Position numbers and translations under genes: made by a program. Positions 1-10,919 of a stretch of 64,000 nucleotides of DNA are shown here, piece by piece (positions within the stretch are counted from its first letter, which is position 1; every line of letters starts with the position of its first letter). The stretch lies in NCBI RefSeq assembly GCF_026210795.1, contig NC_089429.1:7907001-7971000 (forward strand). Reading direction: 5' to 3'. The DNA is from Rhizophagus irregularis. Its lineage: Eukaryota > Glomeromycota > Glomeromycetes > Glomerales > Glomeraceae. The notes beneath the pieces are model-generated. The model was not told the origin of the DNA. It made no database searches and saw nothing but the letters and a program-made list of their open reading frames with translations.

Positions 1-962
1 TGGATCTTTACCTATGATATATGACGACATACAAAAGTAAACGTAAAATTTATATTGAAAAAAAATTTCGAGATTCTGCGATAAAATTTCTGAAATTCTT
101 TTTTTTAAAAAAAATCAGCAATATTTTTTTCTTTTAAGAAAAGGAGAGAAAATGATACACTATTTCGTATGATTCATTTAGGTTATTTGGGCTAATATTT
201 TTTTTTGTTAAAAAAAAAAAAAATTATTTAAACAACAAAAGATGAAAGACGGATGACTAATTCCGAAAAACGCCAATATGCATTCATTGGAATTTTCGAT
301 TTTAACAATCCTTTAAGAAAAAATTATTAATAGATTGTAATTTTGAACTAGCTAAAATCGATAAAAAATAAAGATTTTTCAAAGTTCTCATGACACCTTT
401 TTTTTTTGTGTAAAAAAAAAATTTGTAAAACTATGCAATGCATTTCTTGGCATGTTTCACATATGTTTGCATCATTGAAATTATTGAAATTAATTAATTC
501 TATAAAATTGATTTAAAAAAATATTCATATATTTTTTATAATAACGATTACAAAAATAGGTTTTTTGACCTTGATTCTTTGTCTTTTTTGCAGGATTTTA
601 TTATTTCTATAAATTGCATATAATACGATTTTGACGATCCTATTGTTTTCTTTTTATAATTTGTATAATTATTTTTAGAAGTCTAGAACAAACTTATGGA
701 ATTTCTTTACCTTACCATGTTAAAAGTTCAAAAAGGTAATAGAAAATTAAAAAATTTCGGCCTGCATTAGGATTTTTTGACCTGCATCGTTATGTATGAT
801 TTTGGCCAGAATTAAAAAAGGTATGATTTTCACATCAAATCAATATACGCAATTTAGATAAAAAGGAGTAAATCTTCCTTTTTTTGGGGTAAACTTTATT
901 TATATTGACGTTATAATCTATATTATATATGTGTATCACACGGTATTAAAACAAAGAACTTT
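1..962. repeat. Dispersed ~0.95 kb repeat, copy 1 (cut by the window edge)
   Basis: Almost the whole segment aligns in direct orientation with 32316-33254, at roughly 85-90% identity by eye with small homopolymer indels. Shared landmarks include ATATGACGACATACAAAAG near the start, TTTAGGTTATTTGGGCTAAT, and a shared end at ACAAAGAACTTTG. No coding frame is conserved between the copies. The left boundary is not visible because the window begins inside or at the repeat. It is probably an unclassified transposon fragment or old segmental duplicate. Confidence 0.75.
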
Positions 963-1344
963 GGGGGTTCGATTTTTTTTGGATTAGTTTTGTTTTATTT
1001 ACATGAAATTATATTTACTAGTGGAAATAAAATATCATTTACCTAAAACGAAAAATATGTGTTAAACATAAATTTTAATGTTACATAAATAATAAAATTA
1101 TAATAACAATGACTTTGTAAAGAATGGATATGGTGATTATGTAATTACGCTATGTAACCAATTATATCATCTTTTTATTATCATTGGGCTAGGCGTAAAA
1201 TTAAGACAATTATGCATCATTTTAAAATCACAAAGGAAAATGATGAGATTTTCTTGCATAATATTGCGTAATCTTTTGAAAAGAAAGTAATGCAACACTT
1301 CATTTTTTAAATTATTTACGCCTACGATTGCCGCCAAAATTTCT

Positions 1345-1354
1345 TATAAAAAGG
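1345..1354 (+). promoter_or_regulatory. TATA-like box before the small ORF
   Basis: TATAAAAAGG stands about 170 bases before the ATG at 1526. The intervening sequence is rich in CA and pyrimidines, like a fungal 5' leader. It is the only support for transcription here. Confidence 0.3.
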
Positions 1355-1525
1355 CTCTGAAAATCCTAAGAGAAAGTACAAAAAAAAAATTTTAGAAATA
1401 AAATCAAAAATTAAATTCACATATTCGAAACAAATTCATTCAAATAGAAAATTTGCTAAATTCAAACCACCTAAATCACCATTATCATCATTACTACTGA
1501 CACTTCATATAATAAAGTAGTCAAA

Positions 1526-1681
1526 ATGGCTCTCATCGCGAACGTTGATCAATATGAAGATACAAAAGTCGCTATTGAAATGGTCAAAGAAATACTTGCA
1601 TATCGCAATGGGCTGATGACAAGTATGGATCCTAGTTCAACTGATCCCCCATTGGATCCTGTGGATAATTTGCAGAGATAG
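1526..1681 (+). CDS. Small 51-residue ORF of unknown function
   Basis: The ORF opens with ATG in a good context (TCAAAATGG) after a TATA-like element and encodes 51 residues. It begins MALIANVDQYEDTKVAIEMV and ends in a D/P-rich tail (SSTDPPLDPVDNLQR), then TAG. It has no signal peptide and no recognised domain. The second half of the ORF is the first unit of a roughly 80-bp tandem duplication that continues past the stop. The third unit keeps the same frame (EILAY...SSTDSPLDP) and would end at a TGA near 1835. It may be a short real gene, the last exon of a longer one, or a gene fragment with an expanding repeat. There is no family match to rely on. Confidence 0.3.
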   Translation: MALIANVDQYEDTKVAIEMVKEILAYRNGLMTSMDPSSTDPPLDPVDNLQR

Positions 1682-1812
1682 AAATCGCAATAATGGAGAT
1701 GCTAGTTCAACTGATTCCCCATTGGATCCTGTGGATAATTTGCAGAGATAGAAATACTTGCATATCACAATAATGGGGATGCTAGTTCAACTGATTCCCC
1801 ATTGGATCCTTT
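1585..1812 (+). repeat. Three-unit tandem duplication, ~55-85 bp units
   Basis: CTAGTTCAACTGAT followed by CCCCATTGGATCCT recurs three times (about 1631, 1701 and 1782), and GTGGATAATTTGCAGAGATAG recurs twice. GAAATACTTGCATATC occurs before units 1 and 3. Unit 2 has lost part of that leader. Confidence 0.8.
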
Positions 1813-1819
1813 GCGGTGT

Positions 1820-4340
1820 ATAGATAAAGTTGGTTGAATCATTTAATTTAAAGTTCTTCTTTTTATTAAATTATTCTTCTGATTAATTTAATGGTTCTTC
1901 TTTTTATTAAATGGCTCTTCTTGTCGAATCTGGAAAGGTCTCAGTTCTGGACAGAACATTTCAATAATAATGAAAGGGATGTTCCATCATCCCCTTTCGG
2001 TTCTTTATTCGATAAAAGTCATTTAATTGGTCACTATTAAAATTAAGTAAGCGACTGTCTTGAGCCCAGATGGATACGACCTAATAGCATATTAAATGGA
2101 TCAAAGTAAATCTTCAGTTTATTAATAGACTAACAAAAGAGACATTTAAAATCAATTAATTTGTAATAATGAATAAAACCTCTAATATAGATATTGTTTA
2201 TTTTGCAACAACCTCTCCATTGTTCCTTTTAACGTGGATGAGTTTTAAAAAGGAGGAGGATTTAAAGGAATTTCATATGATGAATATATTATAGCTTCTT
2301 CAAATTATATGCAATAATAATTGATTGTGGTATATAGGGTGAATGTAATATCGAGAAGAATATCAATATTCATCAAGTCCTTATTGCGTCTGGAATTTAA
2401 ATTTTGTTTATTCATTCATGACTTAAAATTTAATAAAATATTAAAAATACAAGTTTAATTTCATATAATAAAGATTATCTACGAGACTTGTGAAAAATAT
2501 TTTTATTTTTTTCTTTGTTCATAATATTTGAAACTCCGGAAATAAGTTACAATAGCTGATTTATTTTTAATTAATTTTCTAAAAATAAAAATTAACAATA
2601 TTATGACTCATTCTTTTTCGATACGTAAATTTAACCTGGTTACACCGATTCTTACTTGTACAAACCTCTTTTTTTTTAGCAACAAAGAAAAAAAAGTTGG
2701 CACGTCACTAAATTGGACTACATCATTAGGCTTAAAATAGTTTCAAAACCAAGTCCAAAACCCAAAAAGTGTGATTCGGTGTGATTCTTAATTCTGGCTG
2801 GATTTAGGGTAATTTCGTCTGGAATTAAAAAAAACGTGGCACGCCAAAAGTGTGAAAAAATAGCAAAAAGTGCGAAAAAAGTGTGATCGTTCCATCCCGC
2901 ACCCTAAACAATAATTGAAATTGTGCTATATTTTTTAAACTAAATTTTTGTGAGCAATGTAATATATTTCTTACTTTGATGTTAGCATAAATTTTATATA
3001 GTCGATTTAAAAATCCTGTAGTTGCACCGATCAACATTCGTAACATAAGGCACTCAGAGAATTGATCTGAATTTAAATAGAAGTCTTTTGTTAGAGATCA
3101 CAAAAACGACTTTATGCTATTTAAATAGACGCTTTCTTCGGGATCCGGTCCATGTTTATAATATATATATATATACACAGTATATTCACTGGATTATATG
3201 TGACGCAACATTACACTTTACAACGTGATTCTGGGCTTTTCTGGCCGATCTTGCGTTAGTAAAGTAAAAGAAAAAAATTTTCAAAATTTCGTAATAATAT
3301 AAACTAATCCTCAAAATTTCTAAATTTTCATCCCTTTTTTTTTCTTGAAAATCTTTTAATTTTGTTCGTTCTTTGATAAGATACCATGCTTAATTTAGTT
3401 TGATTTTTTATTTTTAAAAAATTTATATGAATAAAGACTATTCCGAAACACCAATATACAGAAAAAGTAATACATTTCCTAGAATTATTAATAGTTTTGA
3501 GCAAGTAAATCACAGTTATCATTACTTTTTTTTTGTATAGCATTTCATTGTAAAATTTTGTAAAATCATTTGTGCAAGTTTTTGTTAATTAATAAAAAGT
3601 AAGGTACAATATTTCATACATTGATATCACAATTTAAGTTTAAAGATTTTTTACCGGCATTTATACGGAAACAAAGAAATTATTAGTATTTTCGTTATCG
3701 ATAATAATTGTCCGAAGCGTTAGCGAAGGACATTCTATTGTACGATTTGTGGTAACCATGCAATTTTCCTGATTGTTCTAAATTTAATATTCTTTATTAA
3801 AATAAAAAAAAATTTAATCCCAATTTTAAAACAAACAAATCAAAAAATATAAAATTTCGGAATAATATATTACTATTAAATTAATAATTTTATCTATTTA
3901 AAATTAATAAAAAATTCATATTACCATATATTGATAAGCATCTTTTTTTTCCGGAATCCAAAAAAATTTTTTGGACATAAAAAATTTTTTATTTGGTAAT
4001 CTTTGTATGATTAAGCTTATTTTTCCTTCTTTTTCACTTTTAGTAATAAATTAATCGTAAATTTAACCTTTGTACTTTGATATCTAATCAATCATGAACG
4101 TATTAAAAGAATGAAAATTCTAATAATCCAATACCTGCATATATTTTGCATATCTTCTTATTATTTATCTTCTCCGGTTATTTCCGGCCGTGAATAAAGT
4201 TGAGGAGTTATTAATTATTTTGGAAGGTCATGGAAATTAAAAGAATTTGATTGTTGGGAGTACAATACACAATTTTAGATTCCTAGAAGATAGAAATGAC
4301 GCGGAATAAATGTATTATTTAAAGTAGTTTGTTGATAAAA
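1820..4340. other. Non-coding AT-rich stretch
   Basis: I see no supportable gene. It contains long A/T homopolymers, a short (TA)n run near 3160-3175, and two cases of a recurring dispersed motif resembling TAATTCTGGCC (near 2789 and 3235). Open frames here are short and AT-driven. Confidence 0.6.
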
Positions 4341-4349
4341 TATATATAT

Positions 4350-4580
4350 ATATATCGACCGGTCCCAGGACTTGTAGGACCGGACCGCGGTCTTGCATTT
4401 TTTGTCGAAGACTGACCAGTCCTCATACCGGTCTTCATATAATAAATGAATTTTTATATTAAATTTAAAGCTAAAAAAATTTTTTATTTGCAAAAAAAAG
4501 TTCTTAAAAAGAGTGATACATGAGTGACAGGACCAGTCCTACACCGAACCGTAGGACCACGGTCTTTTAGGACCGAAATT
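4350..4580. repeat. GGTCC/GGACC-rich inverted motif cluster, possible MITE ends
   Basis: Two GC-richer patches (about 4355-4438 and 4528-4582) repeat variants of ACCGGTCC, TAGGACCG and GACCGCGGTCTT in both orientations, separated by AT-rich sequence. The right patch reverse-complemented (CGGTCCTAAAAGACCG) resembles the left patch. This suggests terminal or subterminal repeats of a small non-autonomous element, but I could not fix boundaries or a target duplication. Confidence 0.4.
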
Positions 4581-4819
4581 ATTCCACACTGGAATTCTAT
4601 AATAAAAAATTTCTTCGTGCGACGTGGTAAATTCTATGAAGAAATTATAAATTAATTCTTGGTGTGACATAAATAAATTATAAAACGCTAAAAAAAACTT
4701 CAATCTTAACTACAAAACTCTTGTTTTTAATTTTTATCAAAAGTTTTTGTTAACATTTAACAATGAATGGTCATGATATGAATCGGTTATTCATGTCATG
4801 ATTGCCGCATCATACCAAC

Positions 4820-5390
4820 ATTAAGCACGCCTGTGCAATAACATAATATTATATATTATCATATAAAAATTTTCTAAGCTAAAGATATATTGTTATTCCT
4901 ACTTCTATCGACTAAATCTAAATTTGTAGCGTAGAGACAAGAATATTTTAGTGTACAAAATTACGTTTGTTACACTTTACCAAAATGGTTTGAATTTAGT
5001 ATACAAATCAAATTTGAGACTTTTACCCTTTCGTTATTTCAATTTCTCGTTTAACATAAATTATTGAAATACAGCACGCCTATGCAATAGCATAATATTT
5101 TTTAGCTTATAACGAAAATTTAAAAAAATTTAGATAAATAATAAAGATTTCTCTAAGTATATTAAATCTAAATTTGTAGCGTAGCGACAAAGTCGTTATG
5201 CTGCGAACGATTTAATTTTTTAAGGTTGTATATTTATTTTCCTTAAGCTTTTATTTTAAGTCGATTAAATCTAAATTTGTAGCATAGCGATAAAGTCACA
5301 GTAATTATGAATTATGTCGATTAAATCTAAATTTGTAGCGTAGCGATAAAGTCGTTATGCTGCAAACGATTTAATTTTTAAGAATATTTT
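4820..5390 (+). repeat. Interspersed/tandem repeat with AAATCTAAATTTGTAGCGTAG units
   Basis: The core TAAATCTAAATTTGTAGC appears four times (about 4913, 5163, 5268, 5320), usually followed by GTAGCGA(C/T)AAAGTC. Two units carry the longer tail GTCGTTATGCTGC(G/A)AACGATTTAATT. A second element, AGCACGCCT(G/A)TGCAATA, precedes the first two units (4823, 5073). The arrangement is a complex tandem duplication with a long unit near 250 bp and shorter derivatives. Confidence 0.75.
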
Positions 5391-5394
5391 TAGT

Positions 5395-8300
5395 GGGCAA
5401 AACATTCATTAATTTATTGTAACGAAATACACCCTTTTGTACATACTACTTTGTGTACTCCTGTATACTTAATATTTTTAATTATTACTCTGAGAACGAA
5501 AATTTTATTTTATTTTTCGTTTTATTTTTTGTACTATTACGTAATAATTTAATAAATTACAATATAATTAATAAATAACACTAATATATTAAATTATCAA
5601 ATTATAAATATAAACCGAGAAATTGTTCGATATTCTTCCATTTTAAATTTTGTGAACTTGCTACATACAGTGTGTTAAGAAAAACATAATATCTATAATT
5701 ACAATTGTGATTTAAATTGAGTTAAAGGAACTCATTTCATATAAATATCTGCCACAAGAACTTTTTACAAAAACAAGTTTGAATCTTTTTCAATTTTTTC
5801 AACTTTTGAATACAAGTCTATTACAGTAAATATAAATTATCTGATTGTCTAATTTATTTATTATAACGAAAAAATAAAATCACAAAACAATTTAAATCAT
5901 TTGTTTTATTAATAAAGAGTTGAAATTAATCACTCGAGTAAAATCTAGCCATAAATCTTCATAATCTCATATACAGGACTTTCTTTAGTTATATTGTTGT
6001 ACAAATATTAAACAAGAGTTAACTAAAATAATATTACTTTTTTAAATAAGAAAAATGTATTTGATTTCTTCATTTTCATCCGTGATTTTAACTTTATATA
6101 GACAACTTTGGGAGTTCTAGGACAAAATTCCGAATAGGGTATAAAAATAATGGGAGGCTCCCGGCCTCTTTCCCGATATACGAAATTTATGGAATCTATA
6201 TTGAGAACCAAAATAAGTTGTGAAGTCCAGGAACTATATCATGAATCCTATATAGAATTCAAGCTTAAAATCGAGCTAGGCTAAATTCTCTGCTATCAAA
6301 AATTTCTGGTATTAAAATTCCAACTTTTTACATCAAATACTTACAAAATTTTAGCTGATATTTTAATAATTACGGAATCTTACACAGATTATGTGTCATC
6401 AACTGAAATTTGAAAACGATCATCAATAACGATAACATCGGATTTTATCGAGAGTGAAAATTCTGCACCACATTATGCGTTCATTCAACCAATTATATGA
6501 ATGAATGTAATTTAGCAGGTGAAGATTTACTGACTAAGTCAAATTTAGTTTAATTTTAAAAAAAAATATCATATAAAAAGCGAATAATAAAAATCGGTTG
6601 ATAGTACAACCGCTCCCTTTTTCGACAGATTTTTCAGTGACTTCAACAGTAGGTGGTTTAGCGACATATGTAATTGGATTATTGGATTCCTTAAATTATT
6701 TGATTTTGTTTGATAATTTCTTGAAGTTTCACTCTCATAGTTTTTCGAGCGTTTTTTTGCTGAAAAAAATTCATTACAAGCTGGTTATTTTATACTTTAT
6801 TCAAGTTCATAATTCACTACGCATGCATGCATTATTCTGTTTGAACCATGTTGAATAATATTAAACGTAAAATATGATTCTTATTTTAAATAATTCAATA
6901 AGAAAGATCGAAATTTTCGATCCATCCTTTCTTGTGCTACTAAAACGCAGATCTATAATGTGGATATTGTTCAAGCGATAAATCCAATAGAAGATTTGAA
7001 AATTTTTCGGTTAATTATGATAGAGTCTATAGAGGTCTATAGAATCAGCAATCAGCAAAAAGAATTAGTCACGTGAGGTAAATCATTTTAAAAGTAAATT
7101 TTGGGAATGCCTCATGAAGTAATGAAGTAATAACCTTTTAGAGATATCCCGTTAAATAGATTATCAATCGGGTCCTAAAAAAGAAAAAGGTTAAAGAAAA
7201 CCATCAAACTGCGACGTATGAATATACTATGATGGAAAAAAATTTATAATACATTTAACAAATATGGTGTCTATCAGTGCACCATAAACTCTAAATAAGG
7301 TTAAGGTTATGTTTTGCGAGACACTTTAATAGTATGTTGTGCAACTAACTGATTAACAAATTCAAGGGGTGCTCACTGTGAGTTAGAACTTAGAGTTTGA
7401 ACTTCGTTTTTTTAGACAATTGTTTTTATTAAAAATTTGAAGTTTGAAGGAACTACAAGCGCTAATTTCAATTTTAAAGAGGAGTCCCCAGAAAATAACG
7501 ACGTAACAAATACAACAACAACGTAATTATTCATCGACCTAAAGTTTGAGCGCAGGTATGTCGTTTGTTCAAACTTTTTTTTTGTTCTTTAACTAAGACA
7601 ACCATTTATTTCTTTAGAAAGTATTGTGTGAGACATTAACCTATTTTAGATCATATTGTACGGAGCGTAACCATAAAGATAACGTAAAGAGAAGTCAGAG
7701 GTAAATTTTTTAAATTTTTATGATTTGTTAATTAAAATATAAATATAAAATACTGAATTATAATTTTTTTTTTACTTCAAATCACCGTTGGCCAGGATTA
7801 TCAATTTTTACCGGCACTATATTTTTTTAATGCTGGTCGATCGTCATAATTTCAGTCACCGGTGATCATCCCCGGTTAGAAAAATTCTAGTTAATATTGT
7901 ATCAGAATGTTGATTTTCATGAAAATATTTTATGATTATACGTTTATAATCTTTTTAAACAATGGAACCCAAGAATCAAGATCTGAAGGGGGAGAAGAAC
8001 GGAATCACAAATGTAGAAAACTGGAAATTTTATTATTTTGATCATTGAAATTCAATATTTGTTTTTCGGCGGTAATAAAAGTTTATTAACTCGTTAAGTC
8101 AACAGTTACCGTTTCCACCTTGGTAGTTAGTAGGAACACACTGCAGAGTAACGAAACCAGGCGGATACATTGAAGTATCTGATAGACGGAATGGTTATGA
8201 TGGTGAAGGTCCGATTTTTCGTAAAGTATCAGAAGCATGTAGGTATATTCTGATATCATATTTTATTGTAATTATAAGATACCAAATTTTCACTTTCCAC

Positions 8301-8900
8301 AAATGAACATAATTAATTGCAGTTTGCGTGTCAACAGACAAGATGATTCAGATTTTAATTATCGTATCAGTTCACATTTAAGTTCAAACAAATTTCCGAA
8401 ACTTACAGAACGTGCAAATATAATATTCTATCTATATCTATAAATCATGGACGCGTTTGAAGGTATATATTAAATTATAATATGGACATTTTTTTTCAAT
8501 CGTATTTTTTACGATTAATGGAAGATAATTTAAAAAAAAATTTGTTCAGATATGGAATTGTACTAGAAAGAGTTGGGTGATCGCGATCGCGCAACAGGAT
8601 CTTGCTTTTAACAAAAGCAAGTTAATGTGAAAGAATTTTATTTTATAATTTATTTCACTGTAAGTAGGTACAGTAGTTGTCATCAGCGGTATTTGAAATT
8701 TTCATCTAAGATTAAGAAGCCATCATCAAATTATCGCTGTCTTCAAGCTTCCCGAGATTTAATTTTAAGCTAATTCACCGAGTTACTGGATGAATATTAG
8801 TTCTGATTTTTTATTTTAATTTTAAGTATAGATCACAAGATCAACCTCAGCAATGCAAAATTACAGACGTATTGAAACTTTCTTGGTAAAAGAGATTACC
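5395..8900. other. Non-coding AT-rich stretch
   Basis: No gene can be supported. Slightly GC-richer patches near 6110-6180 and 8100-8240 have no consistent protein signal. The palindrome GATCGCGATCGC occurs at about 8580. Confidence 0.55.
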
Positions 8901-8906
8901 GGTACT

Positions 8907-9270
8907 TTATTATGTAATATAGTGACAAATATATGTGCCATGTGCGTTTTTTTAAATTTTTTTTATTTAATTAATTATTTTTTTTTATTTATTTTATAGG
9001 TGGTTCTTTATTTTTTAAGAATGAATCCGTTGCGTTATTATGTAATATAGCGACCAAAATATGTGTGCGTTTTGTTAAATTTTTTTATTTATTTAATTAA
9101 TTTTTATTTATTTATTTTATAGGTGGTTCTTTATTATTTAAAAATGAGTCCGTTGCGTTATTATGTAATATAGTGACCAAAATATGTGTGCGTTTTGTTA
9201 AATTTTTTTTATTTATTTAATTGATTTTTTTTATTTATTTTATAGGTGGTTCTTTATTATTTTAAGAACC
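8907..9270 (+). repeat. Three-copy tandem repeat, period ~125 bp
   Basis: TTATTATGTAATATAG begins units at about 8907, 9035 and 9158. Each unit continues GTGCGTTTT, a T-rich tract, TTTATTTATTTTATAGGTGGTTCTTTATT and a variable end (AATGAATCCGTTGCG). Units 2 and 3 are almost identical, which suggests recent amplification. Each unit carries a pyrimidine-rich tract ending in TAG that looks like a fungal 3' splice site, but no flanking exon is recognised. Confidence 0.85.
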
Positions 9271-9400
9271 AAATCAATGGTCATCGGCGTAGAATTTAAT
9301 TGACATGAAGCAAATGAAAAAGCTCTAATTAGACAAATAATTGACTAAGACATGATAATATATAATCAAAGATATAAATACTGGGCGGCACCGAAATGTT

Positions 9401-10208
9401 TCATGCATCTACGTGAGCCAGCGGTTCTTTGGAATCCCTAAGATTATCTGAGAGAACGTCAACTATATTTCTCTGCACAGAGGTCATGGTAGCTTGAGTG
9501 ACATTAAGCGGGTTATCCGCCAGTACACTGAGGAAAGAGAATCCCTCGCTCGCTCCTAGTTTACTATCAAAGAATTCAAGAAAATCAAGATAGATGACTT
9601 GCTGCAAAAGACGGATATCACTAATGAAACCTAAAGATATTCTAAAAGAAGCCCCTAACCGATTATAGAACTCGAGAAGAAATGCAATTATTAGTTCAGT
9701 AATCTTTTGCAAGAATGGACGTATTATTCTCTTGTAATGGATATTTGAGAAGATAAGATTTTATAGGGTATCAATGATGAGGATCAAACGAGGTATTTAC
9801 ACAATTTTTTCTTAAAGATTTGTATATATTGATATTATTTTTACGACAATGTTGTATTTTAGCCTGATTATATTTCGAGTCAGAATTTTGCTTATAAAAA
9901 ATTTGCACAAATTTTTTAAATTATCTATATTATTAGGGATCTAGTACTTTGAAATGCTGAATTAGAAAGTGGGAGTGGGACCTTCCCCCCTTTTCTAAAC
10001 CAACATTGGATATGAATGACGGATCCAAATTTATAATTCGATAATTTTGCTCTTGAACTACCAAAAAATCAGCAGAATATGGATAAGTTGAGGAGACGAG
10101 ATAAGTATACGAATAGATGCTTTTGGTGGCCTCATGAGATACGTCGATAGGAGTTGTTGCAACGCGAATCTCCAATTTGTCAAGAAGTTTACGCAACGCT
10201 TCTTTATA
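9401..10208 (-). pseudogene. Two unrecognised coding-like fragments, possibly exons
   Basis: Two minus-strand open stretches have normal amino-acid composition in an otherwise AT-driven region. The upstream piece (about 10208-9933) begins after a stop with YKEALRKLLDKLEIR and contains SHEATKSIYSYTYLV and FLVVQEQNYRIINLDPSF. The downstream piece (about 9739-9401) contains FLLEFYNRLGASFRISLGF, LDFLEFFDSKLGASEGFSFL and a natural TGA end after AHVDA. Neither has a convincing ATG, so they may be internal or terminal exons separated by about 190 bases, or remnants of a decayed gene. A possible acceptor (TTACAAG) precedes the second piece. I do not recognise the family. Confidence 0.35.
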
Positions 10209-10772
10209 TTACCAGGTTTGATAATATATATTTTAAGTTATTAATCCTTTGAGTTCGTATTTTATAATGATCGTGGTTTTCAATTAACTTTATATGTTTA
10301 TCCTTTGACTTTTCTTATAAACATGAAGTACGAGTTTATCGAAGTATATTCAGCATTCCTTACTTGCTCTTCTGTTACAGATATGTATGTTTCAAAATTT
10401 TATTTATATTTTTAAAAATAAGACATCATTCAAGATAATAATAACGAAAGTTCCAGATAAGGTTTACTAACTCGTCGCAACTTACTCTTGATCAAGAAAT
10501 TCATTTTAGCAAAATAAAAAGAATCAAAATGAAAAAAAATTAGAAGTCGGGAGGCTATGAAAAATTAAAAGATTTAACTCTTAGGGATAAATCTGATTTC
10601 GCTTATTTGGATATTCGGTATTTATTCATTCATTTCTAATTATTATTTTTTTCTACATTCCACTTAATATTGGTACCTTTATATTGTTATATTTAGGAGA
10701 AATATTGAGCCTATATTGTGCATTTTATTACTAAATTTTGTAGGAAGAAGGACCTACGCAGCGAATTACCAT

Positions 10773-10914
10773 CCGTAAAATTTGTCAAAGAATCCGTTAT
10801 ATCGAGGGTAAATTAATTATAGAATATGATAATCCGTTCCAGACCCAATTCTGGTACATCAAGACTTTACTTATGTTCCGTTATATCAAGGTTCCGGTAT
10901 ATCGAATTTTACTG
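10773..10914. mobile_element. Possible pogo-like MITE remnant
   Basis: TCCGTTATATCGAGGGT (10791-10807) and TTCCGTTATATCAAGGTTCC (about 10877-10896), followed by TATCGAATTTTACTG, resemble the CTCGATATAAC-type ends of pogo/Fot1-like elements. The reverse complement of the right end begins CAGTAAAATTCGATATACC. The ends are diverged and no clear TA duplication remains. Confidence 0.35.
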
Positions 10915-10919
10915 TGTAT

